A stretch of DNA of 64,000 nt from Hyaloperonospora brassicae (lineage: Eukaryota; Oomycota; Peronosporomycetes; Peronosporales; Peronosporaceae), in assembly GCA_947650285.1 (NCBI GenBank), contig CANTFL010001481.1, positions 62,001 to 126,000 on the forward strand. Reading direction: 5' to 3'. The position numbers were made by a program, and so were the translations under genes. Below, one piece after another: positions 10,936 to 24,090 of the stretch (position 1 is its first letter; the number at the start of each line of letters is the position of its first letter). The notes under the pieces were generated by a model that worked only from the letters and a program-made list of their open reading frames with translations, was not told the DNA's origin and did no database searches.

Positions 10936-12950
10936 CTGATCGCCCCCAGCGATTAGGTGTGATTCCTGATCGCTCTATCAATCTTTTGTGATTCTTGATC
11001 GACCCCAGCAACTGAATGCGATTCCTGATCGCCCCCGCGATTGAGTTCTATTCCTGATCGACCCCAGCGATTTGGTGTGATTCCTGATCGCCCTATCAAT
11101 CTTTTGTGATTCTTGATCGACCCCAGCAAGTGAATGCGATTCCTGATCGCCCCCTGCGATTGAGGTCAGTTCCTGATCGCCCCAGCGATTTGGTGTGATT
11201 TCTGATCGCCTTAGCATTGAGTGTAGTTCCAGATCGCCCCCAGCGATTGAGTTCGATATCTGATCGCCTTCAGCTACTGAATGCAATTCCTGATCGCCCA
11301 CAGCGGTTAGGTTTGATTCCTGATCGCCCTATGAATCGTTTGAGATTCTTGATCGCCCCCAGCAAGTGAATGCGATTCCTGATCGCCCCCGCGATTGATT
11401 TCTATTCCGGATCTCCCCCAGCGATTGGGTATCGTTCGTGATCGTTCCAGCAATTTAATGCGATTCATGATCGTCCCCAGCGATTTGGCGTGATTTCTGA
11501 TCGCCTTAGAATTGGGTGTGGTTCCTGATCGCCCCCAGCAATTGGGTGTGATTGCTGATCGCCCCCAGCGATTGAGTGCAATTCCTGAGCGACCCCATCG
11601 ATTGCATGATTCTAGATCGACCCCAGCGATTAGGTGTGACTCCTGCTCGCCCTATCAATCGGTTGTGAATCTTGATCGACCCCAGCAACTGAATGCGATT
11701 CCTGATCGCCCCCGCGATTGAGTTCAGTTCCTGATCGCCCCCAGCGATTAGGTGTGATTCCTGATCGCTCTATCAATCTTTTTGATTCTTGATCGACCCC
11801 AGCAACTGAATGCGATTTCTGATCGCCCCCGCGATTGAGTTCTATTCCTGATCGACCCCAGCGATTTGGTGTGATTCCTGATCGCCCTATCAATCTTTTG
11901 TGATTCTTGATCGACCCCAGCAAGTGAATGCGATTCCTGATCGCCCCCTGCGATTGAGTTCAGTTCCTGATCGCCCCAGCGATTTGGTGTGATTTCTGAT
12001 CGCCTTAGAATTGGGTGTGGTTCCTGATCGCCCCCAGCAATTGGGTGTGATTGCTGATCGCCCCCAGCGATTGAGTGCAATTCCTGAGCGACCCCATCGA
12101 TTGCATGATTCTAGATCGACCCCAGCGATTAGGTGTGACTCCTGCTCGCCCTATCAATCGGGTGTGATTCTTGATCGACCCCAGCAACTGAATGCGATTC
12201 CTGATCGCCCCCGCGATTGAGTTCTAGTTCCTGATCGCCCCCAGCGATTAGGTGTGATTCCTGATCGCTCTATCAATCTTTTGTGATTCTTGATCGACCC
12301 CAGCAACTGAATGCGATTCCTGATCGCCCCCGCGATTGAGTTCTATTCCTGATCGACCCCAGCGATTTGGTGTGATTCCTGATCGCCCTATCAATCTTTT
12401 GTGATTCTTGATCGACCCCAGCAAGTGAATGCGATTCCTGATCGCCCCCTGCGATTGAGGTCAGTTCCTGATCGCCCCAGCGATTTGGTGTGATTTCTGA
12501 TCGCCTTAGCATTGAGTGTAGTTCCAGATCGCCCCCAGCGATTGAGTTCGATATCTGATCGCCTTCAGCTACTATATGCAATTCCTGATCGCCCACAGCG
12601 GTTAGGTTTGATTCCTGATCGCCCTATGAATCGTTTGAGATTCTTGATCGCCCCCAGCAAGTGAATGCGATTCCTGATCGCCCCCGCGATTGATTTCTAT
12701 TCCGGATCTCCCCCAGCGATTGGGTATCGTTCGTGATCGTTCCAGCAATTTAATGCGATTCATGATCGTCCCCAGCGATTTGGCGTGATTTCTGATCGCC
12801 TTAGAATTGGGTGTGGTTCCTGATCGCCCCCAGCAATTGGGTGTGATTGCTGATCGCCCCCAGCGATTGATGCAATTCCTGAGCGACCCCTTCGATAGCA
12901 TGATTCTAGATTGACCCCAGCGATTAGGTGTGACTCCTGCTCGCCCTCAA

Positions 12951-14430
12951 AATTGAATGCGATTCCTGATCGACATCAGTGATTGAGTGAGATTCCTGAT
13001 CGCCCCCAGCGATTGAGTGGGGGTCCTGATCGACCCCAGAGATTTGGTGTGATTCCTGATGGCCCCCAGCAATGGAGTGTGATTCCCGTTCGATCCCACG
13101 ACCGGGTGTGATTCCTGATCGCCACCAGCAATTTAATGCGATTCATGATCGCCCCCAGCGATTGGGTGTGACTCCTGATCGCCCCCAGCGATTGAGTGCG
13201 ATTCCTGATCGCCCCAGCAAATTGGTGTGAATTCTGATCGCCCTATCAATCGTTTGTGATTCTTGATCGACCCCAGCAAGTGAATACGATTCCTGATCGC
13301 CCCCCCGCGATTGAGTTCAGTTCCTGATCGACCCAGCAATATGGTGTGATTTATGATCGCCTTAGCTTTGGTTGTGGTTCCTGATCGCCCCCAGCAATTG
13401 AGTTCGATATCTGATCGCCCCCAGCAATTGAATACAATTCCTGATCGCTCCCAGCGATTAGGTGTGATTCCTGATCGCCCCACGCGATTGAGTTCAGTTC
13501 CTGATCGCCCCAGCAATTTGGTGTGATTCCTGATCGCCCTATCAATCGGTTGTGATTCTTGATCGACCCCAGCAAGTGAATGCGATTCCTGATCGCCCCC
13601 CGCGATTGAGTTCAGTTCCTGATCGACCCAGCAATTTGGTGTGATTTATGATCGCCTTAGCTTTGGATGTGGTTCCTGATCGCCCCCAGCAATTGAGTTC
13701 GATATCTGATCGCCCCCAGCAATTGAATACAATTCCTGATCGCTACCAGCGATTAGGTGTGATTCCTGATCGCCCCACGCGATTGAGTTCAGTTCCTGAT
13801 CGACCCCAGCAATTTGGTGTGATTCCTGATCGCCCTATCAATCGGTTGTGATTCTTGATCGACCCCAGCAAGTGAATGCGATTCCTGATCGCCCCCCGCG
13901 ATTGAGTTCAGTTCCTGATCGACCCAGCGATTTGGTGTGATTTCTGATCGCCCCCAGAGATTAGGTGTGGTTCCTGATCGCCCCCAACAATTGGGTGTGG
14001 TTGCTGATCGCCCCCAGCGATTGAGTGCGATATCTGATCGCCCCCAGAAATTGAGTGCGATACCTGATCGACCCCAGCGATTTGGTGTGATTCCTGATGG
14101 CATCCAGCGATTGAGTGTGACTCGTGATCGCCCCCAGCGATTGAGTGTGATTCCTGATCGCCCTATCAATCGGTTGTGATTCTTGATCGACCCCAGCAGA
14201 TGAATGCAATTCCTGATCGCCCCCAGCAATGGGTGTAATTTCTGATCGCCCCCAGCAATTTAATGCGATTCATGATAGACCCCAGCTATTTGATGTGATT
14301 CACGATCGCCACCAGCGATTGGGTGTGGGTTCTGATCGACCCCAGCGATTTGGTGTGGTTCCTGATGGCCCCCAGCAATGGAATGTGACTCCTGACCGAC
14401 CCCAGCGATCGGGTGTGATTCCTGATCGCC
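12951..14430 (+). repeat. Block 2c: irregular satellite leading into the 11-mer block
   Basis: This stretch mixes block 2 monomers (CAATTGAGTTCGATATC, CAATTGAATACAATTCC, CCACGCGATTGAGTTCAG) with a segment at 13,921-14,212 that recurs elsewhere. The first unit-start monomer of the 11-mer type (CAATGGGTGTAA, 29 bp) appears at 14,215. It is transitional; nothing besides satellite is visible. Confidence 0.8.
13921..14212 (+). repeat. Recurrent ~10-monomer segment (GATGGCATCCAGCG marker)
   Basis: The run CAGAGATTAGG, CAACAATTGGGTGTGG, CGATTGAGTGCGATATC, CAGAAATTGAGTGCGATACC, CGATTTGGTGTG, GGCATCCAGCGATTGAG, GTGACTCGTG recurs as a block. The GATGGCATCCAGCG marker lies at 14,096, 16,119, 26,353, 26,800 and 28,473, so the block or part of it occurs five times across 14 kb, in blocks 2, 3 and 4. 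Confidence 0.85.
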
Positions 14431-14512
14431 CTATCAATCATTTGTGATTCTTGATCGACCCCAGCAAGTGATGGCGATTCCTGATCGCCCCCAGCAATTA
14501 AATGCGATTCAT

Positions 14513-15496
14513 GATCGCCCCCAGCAATGGGTGTAATTCCTGATCGCCCCCAGCAATTTAATGCGATTCATGATCACCTCCAGCGATTGAGTGCGATTCC
14601 TGATCGACCCCAGCAATTGGGTGTGGTTCCTGATCGACCCCAGCGATTTGGTGTGGTTCCTGATGGCCCCCAGCAATGGAGTGTGATTCCCGTTCGACCC
14701 CAGCGACAGGATATGATTCCTGATCGCCCTATCAATCATTTGTGATTCTTGATCGACCCCAGCAAGTGAATGCGATTCCTGATCGCCCCCCGCAATTAAA
14801 GGCGATTCCTGATCGCCCCCAGCAATTTAATGCGATTCATGATCGCCCCCAGCAATGGGTGTAATTTCTGATCGCCCCCAGCAATTTAATGCGATTCATG
14901 ATCGCCCCCAGCGATTGAGTGCGATTCCTGATCGACCCCAGCAATTGGGTGTGGTTCCTGATCGACCCCAGCGATTTGGTGTGGTTCCTGATGGCCCCCA
15001 GCAATGGAGTGTGATTCCCGTTCGACCCCAGCGACAGGATGTGATTCCTGATCGCCCTATCAATCATTTGTGATTCTTGATCGACCCCAGCAAGTGAATG
15101 CGATTCCTGATCGCCCCCCGCAATTAAAGGCGATTCCTGATCGCCCCCAGCAATTTAATGCGATTCATAATCGCCCCCAGCAATGGGTGTAATTTCTGAT
15201 CGCCCCCAGCAATTTAATGCGATTCATGATAGACCCCAGCTATTTGGTGTGATTCATGATCGCCCCCAGCGATTGGGTGTGGGTCCTGATCGACCCCAGC
15301 GATTTGGTGTGGTTCCTGATGGCCCCCAGCAATGGAGTGTGATTCCCGTTCGACCCCAGCGACAGGATGTGATTCCTGATCGCCCTATCAATCATTTGTG
15401 ATTCTTGATCGACCCCAGCAAGTGAATGCGATTCCTGATCGCCCCCCGCAATTAAAGGCGATTCCTGATCGCCCCCAGCAATTTAATGCGATTCAT
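14513..15496 (+). repeat. Three consecutive 328-bp HOR units
   Basis: Units start at 14,513, 14,841 and 15,169, exactly 328 bp apart. The unit at 14,841-15,168 is a good reference for the 11-mer. The third unit begins AATCGCCCC instead of GATCGCCCC and carries the GCTATTTGGTG and GGGTGTGGGTCC monomer variants. Confidence 0.92.
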
Positions 15497-15539
15497 GATC
15501 GCCCCCAGCAATTTAATGCGATTCATGATCGCCCCCAGC

Positions 15540-15945
15540 GATTGAGTGCAATTCCTGAGCGACCCCATCGTTTGCATGATTCTAGATCGACCCCAGCGAT
15601 TAGGTGTGACTCCTGCTCGCCCTATCAATCGGGTGTGATTCTTGATCGACCCCAGCAACTGAATGCGATTCCTGATCGCCCCCGCGATTGAGTTCTATTC
15701 CTGATCGCCCCCAGCGATTAGGTGTGATTCCTGATCGCTCTATCAATCTTTTGTGATTCTTGATCGACCCCAGCAACTGAATGCGATTCCTGATCGCCCC
15801 CGCGATTGAGTTCAGTTCCTGATCGACCCCAGCGATTTGGTGTGATTCCTGATCGCCCTATCAATCTTTTGTGATTCTTGATCGACCCCAGCAAGTGAAT
15901 GCGATTCCTGATCGCCCCCTGCGATTGAGGTCAGTTCCTGATCGA
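15540..15945 (+). repeat. Block 2-type segment embedded in the 11-mer array
   Basis: This stretch has the block 2b cassette markers (GAGCGACCCCATCG, GCATGATTCTAGATCG, GACTCCTGCTCGCC) and the rare CTATCAATCGGGTG form of the 29-mer, shared with 12,151. It aligns to about 12,070-12,475 at an offset near 3,471. At 15,938 it joins a copy of 13,915 onward at an offset of 2,023. The result is a mosaic of two older segments within block 3. Confidence 0.85.
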
Positions 15946-16803
15946 CCCAGCGATTTGGTGTGATTTCTGATCGCCCCCAGAGATTAGGTGTGGTTCCTGA
16001 TCGCCCCCAACAATTGGGTGTGGTTGCTGATCGCCCCCAGCGATTGAGTGCGATATCTGATCGCCCCCAGAAATTGAGTGCGATACCTGATCGACCCCAG
16101 CGATTTGGTGTGATTCCTGATGGCATCCAGCGATTGAGTGTGACTCGTGATCGCCCCCAGCGATTGAGTGTGATTCCTGATCGCCCTATCAATCGGTTGT
16201 GATTCTTGATCGACCCCAGCAGATGAATGCAATTCCTGATCGCCCCCAGCAATGGGTGTAATTTCTGATCGCCCCCAGCAATTTAATGCGATTCATGATA
16301 GACCCCAGCTATTTGATGTGATTCACGATCGCCACCAGCGATTGGGTGTGGGTTCTGATCGACCCCAGCGATTTGGTGTGGTTCCTGATGGCCCCCAGCA
16401 ATGGAGTGTGATTCCCGTTCGACCCCAGCGACAGGATGTGATTCCTGATCGCCCTATCAATCATTTGTGATTCTTGATCGACCCCAGCAAGTGAATGCGA
16501 TTCCTGATCGCCCCCCGCAATTAAAGGCGATTCCTGATCGCCCCCAGCAATTGATTGCGATTCATGATCGCCCCCAGCAATGGGTGTAATTTCTGATCGC
16601 CCCCAGCAATTTAATGCGATTCATGATCGACCCCAGCAATTGGGTGTGATTCCTGATCGACCCCAGCAATGGAATGTGACTCCTGACCGACCCCAGCGAT
16701 CGGGTGTGATTCCTGATCGCCCTATCAATCATTTGTGATTCTTGATCGACCCCAGCAAGTGATGGCGATTCCTGATCGCCCCCAGCAATTAAATGCGATT
16801 CAT

Positions 16804-18086
16804 GATCGCCCCCAGCAATGGGTGTAATTCCTGATCGCCCCCAGCAATTTAATGCGATTCATGATCACCTCCAGCGATTGAGTGCGATTCCTGATCGACC
16901 CCAGCAATTGGGTGTGGTTCCTGATCGACCCCAGCGATTTGGTGTGGTTCCTGATGGCCCCCAGCAATGGAGTGTGATTCCCGTTCGACCCCAGCGACAG
17001 GATATGATTCCTGATCGCCCTATCAATCATTTGTGATTCTTGATCGACCCCAGCAAGTGAATGCGATTCCTGATCGCCCCCCGCAATTAAAGGCGATTCC
17101 TGATCGCCCCCAGCAATTTAATGCGATTCATGATCGCCCCCAGCAATGGGTGTAATTTCTGATCGCCCCCAGCAATTTAATGCGATTCATGATAGACCCC
17201 AGCGATTGAGTGCGATTCCTGATCGACCCCAGCAATTGGGTGTGGTTCCTGATCGACCCCAGCGATTTGGTGTGGTTCCTGATGGCCCCCAGCAATGGAG
17301 TGTGATTCCCGTTCGACCCCAGCGACAGGATGTGATTCCTGATCGCCCTATCAATCATTTGTGATTCTTGATCGACCCCAGCAAGTGAATGCGATTCCTG
17401 ATCGCCCCCCGCAATTAAAGGCGATTCCTGATCGCCCCCAGCAATTTAATGCGATTCATGATCGCCCCCAGCAATGGGTGTAATTTCTGATCGCCCCCAG
17501 CAATTTAATGCGATTCATGATCGACCCCAGCAATTGGGTGTGATTCATGATCGCCCCCAGCGATTGGGTGTGGGTCCTGATCGACCCCAGCGATTTGGTG
17601 TGGTTCCTGATGGCCCCCAGCAATGGAGTGTGATTCCCGTTCGACCCCAGCGACAGGATGTGATTCCTGATCGCCCTATCAATCATTTGTGATTCTTGAT
17701 CGACCCCAGCAAGTGAATGCGATTCCTGATCGCCCCCCGCAATTAAAGGCGATTCCTGATCGCCCCCAGCAATTTAATGCGATTCATGATCGCCCCCAGC
17801 AATTTAATGCGATTCATGATCGCCCCCAGCGATTGAGTGCGATTCCTGATCGACCCCAGCAATTGGGTGTGGTTCCTGATCGACCCCAGCGATTTGGTGT
17901 GGTTCCTGATGGCCCCCAGCAATGGAGTGTGATTCCCGTTCGACCCCAGCGACAGGATGTGATTCCTGATCGCCCTATCAATCATTTGTGATTCTTGATC
18001 GACCCCAGCAAGTGAATGCGATTCCTGATCGCCCCCCGCAATTAAAGGCGATTCCTGATCGCCCCCAGCAATTAAATTCGATTCAT
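16804..18086 (+). repeat. Three 328-bp units plus one 299-bp derivative
   Basis: Units start at 16,804, 17,132 and 17,460. The next, 17,788-18,086, is 299 bp because it lacks the 29-bp CAATGGGTGTAA monomer, leaving two CAATTTAATGCG monomers adjacent. A similar 299-bp derivative follows the unit at 22,820. Whole-monomer loss is the expected product of unequal exchange. Confidence 0.9.
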
Positions 18087-19839
18087 GATCGCCCCCAGCA
18101 ATGGGTGTAATTCCTAATCGCCCCCCGCAATTAAATGCGATTCATGATCGCCCCCAGCAATTGATTGCGATTCATGATCGCCCCCAGCATGGGTGTAATT
18201 CCTGATCGCCCCCAGCAATTTAATGCGATTCATGATCACCTCCAGCGATTGAGTGCGATTCCTGATCGACCCCAGCAATTGGGTGTGGTTCCTGATCGAC
18301 CCCAGCGATTTGGTGTGGTTCCTGATGGCCCCCAGCAATGGAGTGTGATTCCCGTTCGACCCCAGCGACAGAATATGATTCCTGATCGCCCTATCAATCA
18401 TTTGTGATTCTTGATCGACCCCAGCAAGTGAATGCGATTCCTGATCGCCCCCCGCAATTAAAGGCGATTCCTGATCGCCCCCAGCAATTAAATTCGATTC
18501 ATGATCGCCCCCAGCAATGGGTGTAATTCCTAATAGCCCCCCGCAATTAAAGGCGATTCCTGATCGCCCCCAGCAATTGATTGCGATTCATGATCGCCCC
18601 CAGCAATGGGTGTAATTCCTGATCGCCCCCAGCAATTTAATGCGATTCATGATCACCTCCAGCGATTGAGTGCGATTCCTGATCGACCCCAGCAATTGGG
18701 TGTGGTTCCTGATCGACCCCAGCGATTTGGTGTGGTTCCTGATGGCCCCCAGCAATGGAGTGTGATTCCCGTTCGACCCCAGCGACAGGATATGATTCCT
18801 GATCGCCCTATCAATCATTTGTGATTCTTGATCGACCCCAGCAAGTGAATGCGATTCCTGATCGCCCCCCGCAATTAAAGGCGATTCCTGATCGCCCCCA
18901 GCAATTTAATGCGATTCATGATCGCCCCCAGCAATTTAATGCGATTCATGATCGCCCCCAGCGATTGAGTGCGATTCCTGATCGACCCCAGCAATTTAAT
19001 GCGATTCATGATAGACCCCAGCTATTTGGTGTGATTCATGATCGCCCCCAGCGATTGGGTGTGGGTCCTGATCGACCCCAGCGATTTGGTGTGGTTCCTG
19101 ATGGCCCCCAGCAATGGAGTGTGATTCCCGTTCGACCCCAGCGACAGGATGTGATTCCTGATCGCCCTATCAATCATTTGTGATTCTTGATCGACCCCAG
19201 CAAGTGAATGCGATTCCTGATCGCCCCCCGCAATTAAAGGCGATTCCTGATCGCCCCCAGCAATTGATTGCGATTCATGATCGCCCCCAGCAATGGGTGT
19301 AATTTCTGATCGCGCCCAGCAATTTAATGCGATTCATGATAGACCCCAGCTATTTGGTGTGATTCATGATCGGCCCCAGCGATTGGGTGTGGGTCCTGAT
19401 CGACCCCAGCGATTTGGTGTGGTTTCTGATGGCCCCCAGCAATGGAGTGTGATTCCCGTTCGACCCCAGCGACAGGATGTGATTCCTGATCGCCCTATCA
19501 ATCATTTGTGATTCTTGATCGACCCCAGCAAGTGAATGCGATTCCTGATCGCCCCCCGCAATTAAAGGCGATTCCTGATCGCCCCCAGCAATTAAATGCG
19601 ATTCATGATCGCCCCCAGCAATGGGTGTAATTCCTGATCGCCCCCAGCAATTTAATGCGATTCATGATCACCTCCAGCGATTGAGTGCGATTCCTGATCG
19701 ACCCCAGCAATTGGGTGTGGTTCATGATCGACCACAGCGATTTGGTGTGGTTCCTGATGGCCCCCAGCAATGGAGTGTGATTCCCGTTCGACCCCAGCGA
19801 CAGGATGTGATTCCTGATCGCCCTATCAATCATTTGTGA

Positions 19840-22800
19840 TTCTTGATCGACCCCAGCAAGTGAATGCGATTCCTGATCGCCCCCCGCAATTAAAGGCGAT
19901 TCATGATCGCCCCCAGCAATTGATTGCGATTCATGATCGCCCCCAGCAATGGGTGTAATTTCTGATCGCGCCCAGCAATTTAATGCGATTCATGATAGAC
20001 CCCAGCTATTTGGTGTGATTCATGATCGGCCCCAGCGATTGGGTGTGGGTCCTGATCGACCCCAGCGATTTGGTGTGGTTTCTGATGGCCCCCAGCAATG
20101 GAGTGTGATTCCCGTTCGACCCCAGCGACAGGATGTGATTCCTGATCGCCCTATCAATCATTTGTGATTCTTGATCGACCCCAGCAAGTGAATGCGATTC
20201 CTGATCGCCCCCCGCAATTAAAGGCGATTCCTGATCGCCCCCAGCAATTAAATGCGATTCATGATCGCCCCCAGCAATGGGTGTAATTCCTGATCGCCCC
20301 CAGCAATTTAATGCGATTCATTATCGCCCCCAGAAATGGGTGTAATTTCTGATCGCCCTCAGCAATTTAATGCGATTCATGATCACCCCCAGCGATTGAG
20401 TGCGATTCCTGATCGACCCCAGCAATTGGGTGTGGTTCCTGATCGACCCCAGCAATTTGGTGTGGTTCCTGATGGCCCCCAGCAATGGAGTGTGATTCCC
20501 GTTCGACCCCAGCGACAGGATGTGATTCCTGATCGCCCTATCAATCATTTGTGATTCTTGATCGACCCCAGCAAGTGAATGCGATTACTGATCGCCACCA
20601 GCAATTAAATGCGATTCATGATCGCCCCCAGCAATGGGTGTAATTCCTGATCGCCCCCAGCAATTTAATGCGATTCATGATCCCCCTAGCGATTGAGTGC
20701 GATTCCTGATCGACCCCAGCGATTTGGTGTAATTCCTGATGGCCCCCAGCAATGGAATGTGACTCCTGACCGACCCCAGCGACCGGGTGTGATTCCTGAT
20801 CGCCCTATCAATCGGTTGTGATTCTTGATCGACCCCAGCAAGTGAATGGCGATTCCTGATCGCCCCCAGAAAGTGAATGCGATATCTGATCGCCCCCAGC
20901 AATTAATTGCGATTCATGATCGCCCCCAGCAATGGGTGAAATTTCTGATCGCCCCCAGCAATTTAATGCGATTCATGATCGCCCCCAGCGATTGAGTGCG
21001 ATTCCTGATCGACCCCAGCGATTTGGTGTGGTTCCTGATGGCCCCCAGCAATGGAGTGTGATTCCCGTTCGACCCCAGCGACAGGATGTGATTCCTGATC
21101 GCCCTATCAATCATTTGTGATTCTTGATCGACCCCAGCAAGTGAATGCGATTCCTAATCGCCCCCGCAATTAAAGGCGATTCCTGATCGCCCCCAGCAAT
21201 TGATTGCGATTCATGATCGCCCCCAGCAATGGGTGTAATTTCTGATCGCCCCCAGCAATTTAATGCGATTCATGATCACCCCCAGCGATTGAGTGCGATT
21301 CCTGATCGACCCCAGCAATTGGGTGTGGTTCCTGATCGACCCCAGCGATTTGGTGTGGTTCCTGATGGCCCCCAGCAATGGAGTGTGATTCCCGTTCGAC
21401 CCCAGCGACAGGATGTGATTCCTGATCGCCCTATCAATCATTTGTGATTCTTGATCGACCCCAGCAAGTGAATGCGATTCCTGATCGCCCCGCAATTAAA
21501 GGCGATTCATGATCGCCCCCAGCAATTGATTGCGATTCATGATCGCCCCCAGCAATGGGTGTAATTTCTGATCGCGCCCAGCAATTTAATGCGATTCATG
21601 ATAGACCCCAGCTATTTGGTGTGATTCATGATCGCCCCCAGCGATTGGGTGTGGGTCCTGATCGACCCCAGCGATTTGGTGTGGTTTCTGATGGCCCCCA
21701 GCAATGGAGTGTGATTCCCGTTCGACCCCAGCGACAGGATGTGATTCCTGATCGCCCTATCAATCATTTGTGATTCTTGATCGACCCCAGCAAGTGAATG
21801 CGATTCCTGATCGCCCCCGCAATTAAAGGCGATTCCTGATCGCCCCCAGCAATTAAATGCGATTCATGATCGCCCCCAGCAATGGGTGTAATTCCTGATC
21901 GCCCCCAGCAATTTAATGCGATTCATTATCGCCCCCAGAAATGGGTGTAATTTCTGATCGCCCTCAGCAATTTAATGCGATTCATGATCACCCCCAGCGA
22001 TTGAGTGCGATTCCTGATCGACCCCAGCAATTGGGTGTGGTTCCTGATCGACCCCAGCAATTTGGTGTGGTTCCTGATGGCCCCCAGCAATGGAGTGTGA
22101 TTCCCGTTCGACCCCAGCGACAGGATGTGATTCCTGATCGCCCTATCAATCATTTGTGATTCTTGATCGACCCCAGCAAGTGAATGCGATTACTGATCGC
22201 CACCAGCAATTAAATGCGATTCATGATCGCCCCCAGCAATGGGTGTAATTCCTGATCGCCCCCAGCAATTTAATGCGATTCATGATCCCCCTAGCGATTG
22301 AGTGCGATTCCTGATCGACCCCAGCGATTTGGTGTAATTCCTGATGGCCCCCAGCAATGGAATGTGACTCCTGACCGACCCCAGCGACCGGGTGTGATTC
22401 CTGATCGCCCTATCAATCGGTTGTGATTCTTGATCGACCCCAGCAAGTGAATGCGATTCCTGATCGCCCCCAGAAAGTGAATGCGATATCTGATCGCCCC
22501 CAGCAATTAATTGCGATTCATGATCGCCCCCAGCAATGGGTGAAATTTCTGATCGCCCCCAGCAATTTAATGCGATTCATGATCGCCCCCAGCGATTGAG
22601 TGCGATTCCTGATCGACCCCAGCGATTTGGTGTGGTTCCTGATGGCCCCCAGCAATGGAGTGTGATTCCCGTTCGACCCCAGCGACAGGATGTGATTCCT
22701 GATCGCCCTATCAATCATTTGTGATTCTTGATCGACCCCAGCAAGTGAATGCGATTCCTAATCGCCCCCCGCAATTAAAGGCGATTCCTGATCGCCCCCA

Positions 22801-23050
22801 GCAATTGATTGCGATTCATGATCGCCCCCAGCAATGGGTGTAATTTCTGATCGCCCCCAGCAATTTAATGCGATTCATGATCACCCCCAGCGATTGAGTG
22901 CGATTCCTGATCGACCCCAGCAATTGGGTGTGGTTCCTGATCGACCCCAGCGATTTGGTGTGGTTCCTGATGGCCCCCAGCAATGGAGTGTGATTCCCGT
23001 TCGACCCCAGCGACAGGATATGATTCCTGATCGCCCTATCAATCATTTGT
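19840..23050 (+). repeat. ~1.6-kb tandem duplication inside the 11-mer array
   Basis: Unit starts at 19,935, 20,322, 20,918 and 21,215 have counterparts at 21,541, 21,927, 22,522 and 22,820, offsets of 1,604-1,606 bp. Shared rare markers include CAGAAATGGGTGTAA, GATCCCCCTAGCG, CAGAAAGTGAATGCG and the truncated CAATTAATTGCG. Several differences are single bases in C-runs or a doubled G (GAATGGCG against GAATGCG). Boundaries are good to about 100 bp. Confidence 0.85.
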
Positions 23051-24060
23051 GATTCTTGATCGACCCCAGCAAGTGAATGCGATTCCTGATCGCCCCCCGC
23101 AATTAAAGGCGATTCCTGATCGCCCCCAGCAATTTAATGCGATTCATGATCGCCCCCAGCAATTTAATGCGATTCATGATCGCCCCCAGCGATTGAGTGC
23201 GATTCCTGATCGACCCCAGCAATTGGGTGTGGTTCCTGATCGACCCCAGCGATTTGGTGTGGTTCCTGATGGCCCCCAGCAATGGAGTGTGATTCCCGTT
23301 CGACCCCAGCGACAGGATGTGATTCCTGATCGCCCTATTAATCATTTGTGATTCTTGATCGACCCCAGCAAGTGAATGCGATTCCTGATCGCCCCCCGCA
23401 ATTAAAGGCGATTCCTGATCGCCCCCAGCAATTTAATGCGATTCATGATCGCCCCCAGCAATGGGTGTAATTTCTGATCGCCCCCAGCAATTTAATGCGA
23501 TTCATGATCGCCCCCAGCGATTGAGTGCGATTCCTGATCGACCCCAGCAATTGGGTGTGGTTCCTGATCGACCCCAGCGATTTGGTGTGGTTTCTGATGG
23601 CCCCCAGCAATGGAGTGTGATTCCCGTTCGACCCCAGCGACAGGATGTGATTCCTGATCGCCCTATCAATCATTTGTGATTCTTGATCGACCCCAGCAAG
23701 TGAATGCGATTCCTAATCGCCCCCCGCAATTAAAGGCGATTCCTGATCGCCCCCAGCAATTGATTGCGATTCATGATCGCCCCCAGCAATGGGTGAAATT
23801 TCTGATCGCGCCCAGCAATTTAATGCGATTCATGATCGCCCCCAGCTATTTGGTGTGATTCATGATCGCCCCAGCGATTGGGTGTGGGTCCTGATCGACC
23901 CCAGCGATTTGGTGTGGTTCCTGATGGCCCCCAGCAATGGAGTGTGATTCCCGTTCGACCCCAGCGACAGGATGTGATTCCTGATCGCCCTATCAATCAT
24001 TTGTGATTCTTGATCGACCCCAGCAAGTGAATGCGATTCCTGATCGCCCCCGCAATTAAA

Positions 24061-24090
24061 GGCATTGATCGCCCAGAAGGGTGAATTCCT
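24061..24090. other. Deletion-rich patch in the 11-mer array
   Basis: The sequence GGCATTGATCGCCCAGAAGG replaces what should be parts of three monomers. Flanking monomers are canonical on both sides. The change is pure loss relative to neighbouring units, as in the patch at 38,038-38,220. Confidence 0.7.

Larger units (their letters stand above)
7315..12950 (+). repeat. Block 2b: satellite with recurring ~0.24-kb cassette
   Basis: A marker cassette begins GATCGTCCCCAGCGAT, passes through TTAGAATTGGGTG, GAGCGACCCCATCGATTG and GCATGATTCTAGATCG, and ends at GACTCCTGCTCGCC. Full or partial copies start near 7,315, 7,992, 8,787, 9,613, 11,469, 12,000 and 12,764. The third lacks one monomer. Spacings such as 677, 795 and 826 bp show no fixed HOR. 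A 28-bp monomer (GAGCGACC to GATTCTA) is private to this cassette and derives from a 30-bp form seen at about 1,804-1,833. Confidence 0.85.
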
